Source: Chloroflexota bacterium
GTDB lineage: Bacteria; Chloroflexota; Dehalococcoidia; UBA2247; RBG-13-53-26
Length of the DNA stretch: 7,505 nt
Direction: 5' to 3'
NCBI GenBank assembly: GCA_003650185.1
Contig: QMOF01000110.1
Span: 1 to 7,505 of the forward strand
In this document: one piece after another, positions 1 to 6,747 of the stretch
How the letters are laid out: every line of letters starts with the position of its first letter
Numbering within the stretch: the first letter of the stretch is position 1
The notes under the pieces: generated by a model
The model's input: the letters and a program-made list of their open reading frames with translations, nothing else
The model's database searches: none
What the model was told of the DNA's origin: nothing
Translations under genes and position numbers: made by a program

Positions 1-2
1 AA

Positions 3-32
3 GCACTAGCTTTTGCCACCAACAGGTTGTAG
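3..32 (+). CDS. Possible C-terminal tail of a preceding gene (perhaps ilvN/ilvH)
   Basis: The first bases read, in frame 3, as ALAFATNRL followed by TAG at 30-32. Small regulatory subunits of acetolactate synthase (IlvN/IlvH) often end in a short, Ala/Leu/Arg-containing tail, and ilvB-ilvN commonly precede ilvC, so this could be the last nine codons of ilvN. Only nine residues are visible and another frame (stop at 38-40) is also open to the window edge. The identity is therefore inferred from expected gene order, not shown by the sequence. Confidence 0.25.
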   Translation, partial: ALAFATNRL

Positions 33-70
33 AATTATGACCTAGCGTTTTCGCCAGTCTGGCATCGAAG

Positions 71-75
71 GGAGG
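71..75 (+). promoter_or_regulatory. Ribosome binding site of ilvC
   Basis: GGAGG, within the purine run GAAGGGAGGGAAA, lies four bases before the GTG at 80. It supports that GTG as the real start; the encoded protein then begins MAKIYYD, as class I ketol-acid reductoisomerases usually do. Confidence 0.7.
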
Positions 76-79
76 GAAA

Positions 80-1072
80 GTGGCCAAGATCTATTACGAC
101 AGCGACGCCAACCTGGATCTGCTGAAGGGCAAAGTGATAGGCATAATCGGCTACGGCAGCCAGGGGCATGCCCATGCCAACAACCTGAGAGACAGCGGTT
201 GCACAGTAGTGGTCGCGGAGGCGCCGGGAACTGAAGCCTGGGACACGGCCAAGGGAGCGGGTTTTGAAGTAGTCACTGCCGACGAGCTGGGTAAACAAGC
301 CGACATTATGATCATGCTGGTCCCTGATAACCTGCACCCGGTAGTCTATCGGCAGTCGATTGAGAAGTCCATGGGTCCGGGCAAGACCCTCATGTTTGCC
401 CATGGCTTCAACATTCACTATGGCCAGATCGTGCCTCCCGCCAGTGTTGACGTGAGTATGATAGCTCCCAAGGGCCCAGGGCATATGGTGCGCCGCCTCT
501 ACACCGAGGGACTGGGCACCCCTGCCCTGGTCGCCGTTCATCAAGACGCGTCCGGCAAGGCCAAGGACATAGCATTGGCCTACGCCAAGGGGATCGGCTC
601 TACCAGGGCAGGAGTCCTGGAAACGACCTTCCGTGAGGAGACGGAGACCGACCTGTTTGGCGAGCAGACGGTGCTCTGCGGCGGCGTCACCGCCATGATA
701 AAAAATGCTTTCGAGACCCTTGTGGAGGCCGGGTACCAGCCGGAGATAGCCTACTTCGAGGTCTGCCACGAGTTGAAGCTTATCGTTGACCTGATCTACC
801 AGGGTGGCTTCGCCTACATGCGCTATTCGGTCAGCGATACCGCCGAGTATGGTGACTACACCCGCGGTCCACGGGTCATCGACGAGATGGTCAGGGCAGA
901 GATGGAGCAGATTCTCCGGGAAGTCCAGGACGGCACGTTCGCTCTGGAATGGATACTGGAGAACCAGGCTGGCCGCCCGAAATTCAACACACTAAGGCGA
1001 ATAGAGGCAGAACACCCTATCGAGAAGGTGGGCAAAGAGCTGCGCGCCATGATGCCGTGGCTGAAAGGGTAG
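80..1072 (+). CDS. ilvC: Ketol-acid reductoisomerase (class I, acetohydroxyacid isomeroreductase)
   Basis: Cytoplasmic, Mg-dependent enzyme that isomerises and reduces 2-acetolactate or 2-aceto-2-hydroxybutyrate to the dihydroxy acids of valine/leucine and isoleucine synthesis. At 330 residues it has the normal class I length. The N-terminal Rossmann domain shows GYGSQGHAHANNL from residue 24. AHGFNIHY (His108) and APKGPGH (Lys131) follow. The knotted C-terminal domain has Asp191 and Glu195 (TDLFGEQ), Glu227, Glu231 and Ser252, matching the metal- and substrate-binding set of the family. The start is GTG with a good ribosome binding site. Odd feature: the cofactor loop reads AEAPGTEAW (46-54). 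The usual Arg and second Ser that hold the NADPH 2'-phosphate are replaced by Ala48 and Ala53, and Glu47 and Glu52 are present, which suggests NADH use. It lies 205 bases upstream of leuA on the same strand. The family assignment is secure. Confidence 0.98.
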   Translation: MAKIYYDSDANLDLLKGKVIGIIGYGSQGHAHANNLRDSGCTVVVAEAPGTEAWDTAKGAGFEVVTADELGKQADIMIMLVPDNLHPVVYRQSIEKSMGPGKTLMFAHGFNIHYGQIVPPASVDVSMIAPKGPGHMVRRLYTEGLGTPALVAVHQDASGKAKDIALAYAKGIGSTRAGVLETTFREETETDLFGEQTVLCGGVTAMIKNAFETLVEAGYQPEIAYFEVCHELKLIVDLIYQGGFAYMRYSVSDTAEYGDYTRGPRVIDEMVRAEMEQILREVQDGTFALEWILENQAGRPKFNTLRRIEAEHPIEKVGKELRAMMPWLKG

Positions 1073-1277
1073 GCGCGACTCAGGACCACCGTGCTTAGGC
1101 CTGCTCGGTAGAGCATGCATCCGCTGGCTGAATTTCAGAGGCCGCTTTGAAGCCGAAGCCAGGCTCTTGAGGATGCGGCACACCGGAGGTGCAATCTCTG
1201 AAGCCACTCAGCGAGGCAGGTCACGCCGGTAGACATCAGCGCGAAACGGGAGCAACAGCCAGGAGAGGTGAAGAAAG
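1073..1277 (+). other. Intergenic gap between ilvC and leuA
   Basis: This is the only sizeable gap inside the amino acid cluster. It contains a small perfect hairpin, TGCTC-GGTA-GAGCA (1102-1115), an 11-base palindrome CTGAATTTCAG (1128-1138), and a short CACC-GGA-GGTG stem (1181-1191). I see no T-box sequence, no run of leucine codons in a leader peptide, no U-tract terminator and no convincing -35/-10 pair. It may hold a separate control region for the leu genes, but nothing in it identifies the mechanism. Confidence 0.5.
1265..1270 (+). promoter_or_regulatory. Ribosome binding site of leuA
   Basis: GAGGTG, preceded by AGGA, sits seven bases before ATG 1278. This is a strong, well-placed Shine-Dalgarno sequence that fixes the leuA start. 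The encoded protein begins MDRIIIFDTTLRDGEQ, with the catalytic motif at the expected distance from the N terminus. Confidence 0.75.
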
Positions 1278-2801
1278 ATGGATAGGATAATCATCTTCGA
1301 CACCACGCTGCGAGACGGCGAACAGGCTGCCGGAGGAATGCTTAATGTCGATGAGAAGTTGGAGATAGCCCGGCAGCTTGAGAAGCTGGGTGTGGATGTC
1401 ATCGAAGCCGGGTTCCCGGTCAGCTCGCCTGGCGACTTTGAAGCAGTGAAGACCATCGCGAGCGCCATCCGCCAGCCCGTCATCTGCGCACTGAGCCATG
1501 CCAACCCGAAGGCCATAGACAGCGCATGGGAGGCAGTGAGGGCAGCCGAGAATCCGCGTATTCACGTCTTCCTGTCGGCCTCCGAGATACACCTGTCCTA
1601 CCAACTCAAGAAGACGCGGGATGAGATACTGGGCCTAGCGCGCGACATGGTAGCGCGTGCCAAGTCCTACCTCGACGACGTGGAGTTCTCGCCGATGGAC
1701 GCCAGCCGTACCGACCCTTCCTTCCTTCATACCATCATCGAGGCGGTCATTGAGGCTGGCGCTACCACGGTGAATATTCCCGACACTGTCGGCTATGCCA
1801 TCCCGGACGAGTTTGGCAGCTTGATAGAGGGCATAGTGACCAACGTGCCCAACGCCCATAAGGCCATAATCAGCGTCCATTGCCACAACGACCTGGGGCT
1901 GGCTGTTGCCAATAGCCTGGAAGCATTGCGCCGCGGCGCAAGACAGGTGGAGTGCACCATCAATGGCATCGGGGAAAGGGCGGGCAACGCCTCTCTTGAG
2001 GAAATTGTCATGGCGCTCAAGACACGCAAAGACCTTCTGAACCTGGAAACCGGGATCGACACCAGGCAGATCTACAAGACCAGCCGACTGGTGAGTGAGC
2101 TCACCGGTTTCGTGGTGCAGCCCAACAAGGCCATTGTCGGGGCAAATGCCTTCCGCCACCAGTCTGGCATCCACCAGGACGGCATAATCAAAAAGGCGAT
2201 CACCTATGAGATCATGGACCCAAGAGAGGTAGGCGTTCCAGCAAGCAGTCTGGTGCTGGGAAAGCTCAGTGGTCGCCATGCCTTCAAGGAGCGGCTGGCC
2301 GAGCTTGGCTACACCCTGGGCGATGAAGACCTGGACCGCACTTTCCAGGCCTTCAAGGAACTGGCAGACAAGAAGAAGGAAGTCACCGACCGCGACATCG
2401 AGACTCTCGTTGCCCAGGAGATGCACGCCATCTCCGAGACCTTTCACCTTGACCAGGTGCAGGTCTCGTGCGGCATGAACACTCTGGCCAGTGCTGCCGT
2501 CAGGCTTATCGATTCAGAGGGCCGTGTGCTCACGGACGCCGCCGTGGGCACGGGCCCCGTCGACGCCGTGTACAAGGTCATCAACCGGATCGTCTCCGTG
2601 CCCAACAAGCTAACCGAGTTCACGGTCAACTCGGTCACAGAGGGAATCGACGCCGTCGGTGAAGTCCTGATCAGGATCGAAAGTGATGGGGTAAGTTACA
2701 CTGGGCGCGGTGCCGACACGGACATAATCATGGCAAGCGCCAAGGCATACATGAACGCCGTGAACAGGCTACTGGCAAGCAGAGGGAAGAAGACTGAATG
2801 A
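1278..2801 (+). CDS. leuA: 2-isopropylmalate synthase
   Basis: Commits carbon to leucine: condenses acetyl-CoA with 2-ketoisovalerate to 2-isopropylmalate. The 507 residues match the bacterial LeuA length (about 500-520). A TIM-barrel catalytic domain covers roughly residues 1-270, with FDTTLRDGEQ (7-16; Asp13 a metal ligand), VHCHNDLGLAVANSL (His201, His203) and GIGERAGNASLEE (Asn237). The linker region has the SGIHQDG motif. The C-terminal LeuA allosteric domain (about 385-505), with GTGPVDAVYKVI and the DIIMASAKAYMNAVN helix, normally mediates leucine feedback inhibition. The stop overlaps the leuC start (ATGA). Citramalate synthase (pyruvate as acceptor) and homocitrate synthase are related alternatives. 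The adjacent leuCDB genes and close fit to LeuA make isopropylmalate synthase most likely, though LeuCDB also serve the citramalate route. Confidence 0.94.
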   Translation: MDRIIIFDTTLRDGEQAAGGMLNVDEKLEIARQLEKLGVDVIEAGFPVSSPGDFEAVKTIASAIRQPVICALSHANPKAIDSAWEAVRAAENPRIHVFLSASEIHLSYQLKKTRDEILGLARDMVARAKSYLDDVEFSPMDASRTDPSFLHTIIEAVIEAGATTVNIPDTVGYAIPDEFGSLIEGIVTNVPNAHKAIISVHCHNDLGLAVANSLEALRRGARQVECTINGIGERAGNASLEEIVMALKTRKDLLNLETGIDTRQIYKTSRLVSELTGFVVQPNKAIVGANAFRHQSGIHQDGIIKKAITYEIMDPREVGVPASSLVLGKLSGRHAFKERLAELGYTLGDEDLDRTFQAFKELADKKKEVTDRDIETLVAQEMHAISETFHLDQVQVSCGMNTLASAAVRLIDSEGRVLTDAAVGTGPVDAVYKVINRIVSVPNKLTEFTVNSVTEGIDAVGEVLIRIESDGVSYTGRGADTDIIMASAKAYMNAVNRLLASRGKKTE

Positions 2802-4054
2802 CCCTGGCTGAGAAGATACTGGCGGCACACGCAAGCAGGGACAGGGTCAGTCCCGGGGAGCTTGTCAACGTCAAGGTCGACCTTGTCCTGGCGAATGATA
2901 TCACCGCACCCATCGCCATAAGAGAGTTCGAGCGCATCGGCGTGGACAGAGTCTTCGATCCCCGCAAGGTAGTGATGGTACCGGACCACTTCGTCCCCAA
3001 CAAGGACATCCCATCAGCAGAGCAGGCCAAGATGATGCGGGAATTCGCCCTGGCACAGGGCGTGGTCTACTACGAAGTGGGCCAGGCGGGCATCGAGCAC
3101 GTCCTCCTGCCAGAGCAGGGACTTGTTGTTCCCGGCGATGTCGTCATAGGTGCCGACTCTCACACATGCACCTACGGGGCGCTGGGAGCCTTTGCCACCG
3201 GGATGGGCTCCACCGACATCGCCTCGGCTATGGCCTGCGGCGAGATCTGGATGAAGGTGCCCCCAACCATCAGGTTCGTTTACCACGGTAGGCTGCCCAG
3301 GTGGATAGGGGGCAAGGACCTCATCCTGTACACTATCAGTCGCATCGGGGTGGACGGCGCTCTGTACGCAGCGATGGAGTTCACCGGAGAAGCCATCGCG
3401 GATCTTTCCATGGACGGGCGCTTCACCATGGCCAACATGGCCATCGAAGCAGGCGCCAAGGCTGGCATTTTTCGGGTAGATGACAAGACACTGGACTATG
3501 TGCGTGCCAGGGCAAGTCGGGCATACCACGTTTATGAGCCGGATGACGATGCGGAATGCAACACGACTGTAGAATACGACGTTTCGCGGCTTGAGCCGCA
3601 GGTCGCCTTCCCCCACCTCCCATCAAACGCCAGACCGATCAGCCAGGTCGGCACAATCAACATCGACCAGGTGGTTATTGGTAGTTGTACCAATGGCAGG
3701 CTCGAAGACTTGCAGGTTGCCGCTCAGATAATCAGAGGTAGGAAGATACACCCCAAGGTGCGCTGCATAATCATCCCGGGCACGCAGCAAGTCTACCTTG
3801 ACGCACTCAGAAGGGGGCTGGTGGAGGAGTTCGTCAGCGCAGGGGCAGTGGTAAGCACTCCCACCTGTGGCCCGTGTCTCGGAGGCTACATGGGCATTCT
3901 GGCTGCCGGTGAGCGATGCGTGTCCACCACCAACCGCAACTTCGTCGGCCGCATGGGGAGCCGTGATTCCGAGGTGTACCTGGCTGGCCCGGCAGTCGCT
4001 GCCGCCAGTGCTATCCTCGGGAGGATCGCCGGCCCTGAGGAGGTAACCAATTGA
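2798..4054 (+). CDS. leuC: 3-isopropylmalate dehydratase large subunit (LeuC2/homoaconitase type)
   Basis: Large subunit of the [4Fe-4S] hydro-lyase that converts 2- to 3-isopropylmalate via isopropylmaleate, working with LeuD. At 418 residues it is the short archaeal/homoaconitase-like form, not the roughly 466-residue enterobacterial LeuC. Visible motifs are PDHFVPNKD near residue 62, GADSHTCTYGALGAFATGMGS, and the three cluster cysteines: Cys297 in GSCTNGR, and Cys357 and Cys360 in TCGPCLGGYMG. The ATG overlaps the leuA stop by four bases, with AGAGGGA about ten bases upstream, so translation is probably coupled to leuA. Members of this subfamily are often misannotated between isopropylmalate isomerase and homoaconitase. 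The leuA/leuD/leuB context favours the leucine role. The oxygen-labile cluster suits an anaerobic or microaerobic cell but does not prove one. Confidence 0.95.
   Translation: MTLAEKILAAHASRDRVSPGELVNVKVDLVLANDITAPIAIREFERIGVDRVFDPRKVVMVPDHFVPNKDIPSAEQAKMMREFALAQGVVYYEVGQAGIEHVLLPEQGLVVPGDVVIGADSHTCTYGALGAFATGMGSTDIASAMACGEIWMKVPPTIRFVYHGRLPRWIGGKDLILYTISRIGVDGALYAAMEFTGEAIADLSMDGRFTMANMAIEAGAKAGIFRVDDKTLDYVRARASRAYHVYEPDDDAECNTTVEYDVSRLEPQVAFPHLPSNARPISQVGTINIDQVVIGSCTNGRLEDLQVAAQIIRGRKIHPKVRCIIIPGTQQVYLDALRRGLVEEFVSAGAVVSTPTCGPCLGGYMGILAAGERCVSTTNRNFVGRMGSRDSEVYLAGPAVAAASAILGRIAGPEEVTN
4037..4044 (+). promoter_or_regulatory. Ribosome binding site of leuD (decides a TTG start)
   Basis: GAGGAGGT, a near-perfect anti-16S match, lies inside the last codons of leuC and ends six bases before TTG 4051. 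It fixes this unusual start codon, whose last two bases are also the first two of the leuC TGA stop. Confidence 0.85.
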
Positions 4055-4560
4055 AATTGACCGGCAGGGCCCACAGGTACGGCGCCAACGTAGATACGGA
4101 TGCCATTATCCCGGCCCGCTATCTGAACACGTCCGATCCTGCAGAGCTGGCCCAGCACTGCATGGAGGACATCGACAGCGAGTTCCTCAACAGAGTCCGG
4201 CCGGGGGACATCATAGTGGCCGATACCAACTTCGGCTGCGGTTCGTCGCGAGAGCACGCCCCCGCGGCCATCAAGGCCGCGGGCATCTCCTGCGTCATCG
4301 CCAAGAGCTTCGCCCGCATCTTCTTTCGCAACTCGATCAATACCGGGCTGCCCATCCTGGAGAGCGAGGAGGCGGTGGACGAGACCGACCCCGGAGACAT
4401 CCTCGAGGTCGAGCTTGCCACCGGCGAGATCGTGAACGTCACCAAGAACAAGTCGTTTCGGGCCAAGCCCTACCCCGATTTCATGCTGGAGCTTATCGGG
4501 GCTGGGGGCCTCATTGAACACACCAGGAGGAAGCTTGGCCAAGGGGGAGACACTCAGTGA
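4051..4560 (+). CDS. leuD: 3-isopropylmalate dehydratase small subunit
   Basis: Small swivelling subunit that closes the active site of LeuC and sets substrate choice. The 169 residues match the short LeuD2 class that partners LeuC2. The chain shows DTDAIIPARYL (15-25), the specificity loop YLNT (24-27), HCMEDID, and the strongly conserved NFGCGSSREHAP (60-71), followed by FARIFFRNSINTGLP. In methanogen homoaconitase small subunits the loop is YLRT, with an Arg that binds the extra carboxylate; here Asn26 stands there, which fits isopropylmalate better but does not settle it. The start is TTG with an excellent ribosome binding site, overlapping the leuC stop (TTGA). The end overlaps the leuB start (GTGA). 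Both overlaps suggest coupled translation of near-equimolar subunits. Confidence 0.95.
   Translation: MKLTGRAHRYGANVDTDAIIPARYLNTSDPAELAQHCMEDIDSEFLNRVRPGDIIVADTNFGCGSSREHAPAAIKAAGISCVIAKSFARIFFRNSINTGLPILESEEAVDETDPGDILEVELATGEIVNVTKNKSFRAKPYPDFMLELIGAGGLIEHTRRKLGQGGDTQ
4543..4549 (+). promoter_or_regulatory. Ribosome binding site of leuB
   Basis: GGGGGAG lies inside the end of leuD, seven bases before GTG 4557. It supports the GTG start, from which the protein begins MKIELAVLPGDGVGPE, the typical N terminus of the family. Confidence 0.7.
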
Positions 4561-5654
4561 AGATCGAACTGGCCGTGCTACCCGGCGATGGCGTGGGGCC
4601 AGAGGTCGTAGCCGAGGCAGTCAAGGTCTTGGGCGCTGTGGGCCAGAGGTTTGGCCACGAGTTCAACATGCGATACGGCCTCGTTGGTGGCGCCTCCATC
4701 GACCAGTCCGGCACAGCCCTCACAGCGGAGACCCTGCACATGTGCCAGGACTGCCACGCGGTGCTGTTGGGAGCTGTCGGGGGGCCAAGGTGGGATGACC
4801 CCCTAGCCACGGTGCGTCCCGAAGATGGCCTGCTGGCACTGCGCAAAGAGTTGCGTCTGTTTGCCAACCTGCGCCCAGTGAAGGTCTTTCCCATGCTCGC
4901 GGACTCGACCACCATCAAGCCCGAGGTCGTCAAGGGAGTGGACATGGTCGTGGTGCGCGAGCTCACGGGCGGGCTGTACTTTGGCAAGCCCAAGAAACGG
5001 TGGACCACTTCTAGGGGTAGGCGCGCCGTGGACAGCATGGTTTACACCGAGAAGGAGATCGAGCGCATTCTGCGGGTGGGCTTCGAGATAGCCAGAAGGC
5101 GCAGCAAGAAGCTTGTCTCAGTTGACAAGGCCAATGTCCTCGAGTCTTCGCGCCTCTGGCGGCAGATAGCTATTGAGCTATCCGCTGAGTACCCGGATGT
5201 GGAACTGGAACACATGCTGGTGGACGCCTGCGCCATGAGGTTGATACAGCGCCCTGCGGACCTCGACGTAATTGTGACCGAGAACACATTTGGCGACATA
5301 CTGACCGATGAGGCGTCCATGCTGGCCGGCTCCCTGGGAATGTTGCCTTCGGCCAGCCTGGCGGGGGTGCCGGGGGCAGGTAAGAGCATCACCTTCGGCA
5401 TGTACGAGCCGATCCACGGCTCTGCGCCCAAGAGGGCGGGGCAGAACATGGCAAACCCTATCGCCACCATCCTGAGCTGCGCCATGATGCTGCGCTACTC
5501 GTTCGGACTGGAGACAGAAGCTGAAGCCGTAGAGAAAGCGGTAGCCAGCGTGCTGGAGAGGGGCTATCGCACCTATGACATCGTGGAAAGAGGCAAAGCC
5601 TCCATCGGCACCAGGGAGATGGGCGACCTGATCACCACAGCAGTGAGGGGATAA
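4557..5654 (+). CDS. leuB: 3-isopropylmalate dehydrogenase
   Basis: Oxidatively decarboxylates 3-isopropylmalate to 2-ketoisocaproate, the last step before transamination to leucine. The 365 residues are of normal length. PGDGVGPE opens the chain. Substrate arginines are Arg96, Arg106 and Arg134 (VRELTGGLYFG, Tyr141). Lys191 lies in VDKANVL, and metal ligands are Asp223, Asp247 and Asp251 (FGDILTDEAS). EPIHGSAP (284-291) marks the cofactor site. LeuB enzymes normally follow HGSAP with Asp-Ile, giving NAD specificity. Here the residues are Lys292-Arg293, with Arg232 and Tyr340 at two further sites, resembling NADP-dependent isocitrate dehydrogenase. The substrate-binding region is nevertheless of the isopropylmalate type and the gene sits in a leu operon, so isocitrate or homoisocitrate dehydrogenase is less likely. 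The start is GTG, overlapping the leuD stop. Confidence 0.94.
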   Translation: MKIELAVLPGDGVGPEVVAEAVKVLGAVGQRFGHEFNMRYGLVGGASIDQSGTALTAETLHMCQDCHAVLLGAVGGPRWDDPLATVRPEDGLLALRKELRLFANLRPVKVFPMLADSTTIKPEVVKGVDMVVVRELTGGLYFGKPKKRWTTSRGRRAVDSMVYTEKEIERILRVGFEIARRRSKKLVSVDKANVLESSRLWRQIAIELSAEYPDVELEHMLVDACAMRLIQRPADLDVIVTENTFGDILTDEASMLAGSLGMLPSASLAGVPGAGKSITFGMYEPIHGSAPKRAGQNMANPIATILSCAMMLRYSFGLETEAEAVEKAVASVLERGYRTYDIVERGKASIGTREMGDLITTAVRG

Positions 5655-5655
5655 C

Positions 5656-6747
5656 TTGGCCAGCGTCACAGCTTCCAGAACAGGCATCGCCAATCTGCCA
5701 CTCCACGGAGGCAAGGCCCCACCCTGGCTGTTCCAGAGAATGGTGAAACTCTCCCGAGAGATCACCATGTTCATCGTCGGCGAGTTCGGGCCAGAAGAAA
5801 TGCTGCGCCGCATGTCAGATCCCTACTGGTTCCAGGCCTTCGGCTGTGTGCTCGGCTTCGATTGGCACAGCAGCGGCGTCACCACCACGCTATGCGGTGC
5901 GCTCAAGGAAGGGCTCAGAGGACTTGAAGAAGAGCTTGGGCTGTTCATTGAAGGCGGCAAGGGACGTACCTCAAGGCAGACCCCGGCAGGAATCGAAAGC
6001 CACGGTTCTGCCATCTCGGTCGATCCCGGCCAGCTGATATACGCCAGCAGGATGTCAGCCAAAGTGGACAACACCGCGCTCCAGGACGGCTACCAGCTCT
6101 ATCACCACAGCTTCCTGTTCACCAGGAGTGGCTCATGGGCGGTAGTCCAGCAGGGCATGAACCAGGCCACTCGGTATGCCCGTAGGTACCACTGGCTGGG
6201 TGAATCGGTGGCTGACTTCGTCTGCGAGCCTCACGCCGCCATCTGCTCCCAGGCACGAGGTGGGGCATTGAACCTGGTGGCCAGCGAGAGCGCCACGGCG
6301 AGAAGCACCATCACTCTACTGGCGGCCGAGCCGACGGAAACCATTCTGCGGGACTTCAACAAGATCAAGTCTCTCAATCTGCCGCCGAGACACCATATCC
6401 TCATCGAGGATATACACCCCGACAGGCTGACCAAAGGTCTCGCGGCCACCTACGACCGGCAGCCGAAGGGCTTTGCAGAGTTGCTGAGTGTCGAAGGCGT
6501 GGGACCCAAGACGGTACGGGCGCTCAGTCTGATTGCCGAACTGGTCTATGGCGCCACACCCAGCTTCTGCGACCCGGCGCGCTATAGCTTCGCCCACGGA
6601 GGGAAGGACGGTCACCCCTTCCCGGTTGACCGACAAACGTATGACAAGAGCATAGACATGCTGGCCCAAGCCGTGCGGAAGGCAAAGATCGAGTGGCGCG
6701 AGAAAGAGGGGGCGCTTCGGCGACTGAGCCAGAGCAACACGCTCTAG
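5656..6747 (+). CDS. DUF763 family protein of unknown function
   Basis: A 363-residue protein recognisable as DUF763, a family I know mainly from archaea and thermophilic or deep-branching bacteria and for which I know no established function. Hallmarks are RTGIANLPLHGGKAPPWLF starting at residue 8, GFDWHSSGVTT (67-77), a central HHSFLFT..GSWAVVQQGMN segment, and FAHGGKDG.PFPVDR (312-326). LSVEGVGPKTVRAL (277-290) has the form of a helix-hairpin-helix, a motif that usually contacts DNA backbone. The C terminus is a charged, basic helix. There is no signal peptide or membrane segment, so it should be cytoplasmic. The TTG start, one base after the leuB stop, has GAGGGG five bases upstream, and the family's first conserved residues begin within ten residues of it. 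It is evidently co-transcribed with leuB. A nucleic-acid role is inferred only from the hairpin motif. Confidence 0.9.
   Translation: MASVTASRTGIANLPLHGGKAPPWLFQRMVKLSREITMFIVGEFGPEEMLRRMSDPYWFQAFGCVLGFDWHSSGVTTTLCGALKEGLRGLEEELGLFIEGGKGRTSRQTPAGIESHGSAISVDPGQLIYASRMSAKVDNTALQDGYQLYHHSFLFTRSGSWAVVQQGMNQATRYARRYHWLGESVADFVCEPHAAICSQARGGALNLVASESATARSTITLLAAEPTETILRDFNKIKSLNLPPRHHILIEDIHPDRLTKGLAATYDRQPKGFAELLSVEGVGPKTVRALSLIAELVYGATPSFCDPARYSFAHGGKDGHPFPVDRQTYDKSIDMLAQAVRKAKIEWREKEGALRRLSQSNTL

Noticed and set aside
1115..1150. Short ORF MHPLAEFQRPL upstream of leuA as a leucine attenuator leader peptide
   Set aside because: It has only two scattered leucines, no convincing ribosome binding site, and no terminator/antiterminator pair after it.
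1173..1232. Short ORF of 19 codons between ilvC and leuA
   Set aside because: It is Arg/Gly-rich with no leucine, valine or isoleucine run, the ribosome binding site is weak, and the product is unrecognisable. It looks like chance.
1635..2447. Long minus-strand open frame opposite leuA, and similar ones opposite the other genes
   Set aside because: These arise from the GC-rich codon pattern of the sense genes. Their translations resemble no family and the sense-strand genes are unmistakable.
1278..2801. Reading the leuA gene as citramalate synthase (cimA)
   Set aside because: Length, N-terminal motif spacing and the C-terminal regulatory domain all fit LeuA. Pyruvate use cannot be excluded without assay, but nothing visible favours it.
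4120..4131. YLNT loop in LeuD as evidence for a homoaconitase (lysine or coenzyme B type) function
   Set aside because: Homoaconitase small subunits have YLRT, with Arg. Asn here lacks that charge, I recall YLNT from many bacterial LeuD2 proteins, and the neighbours are leucine genes.
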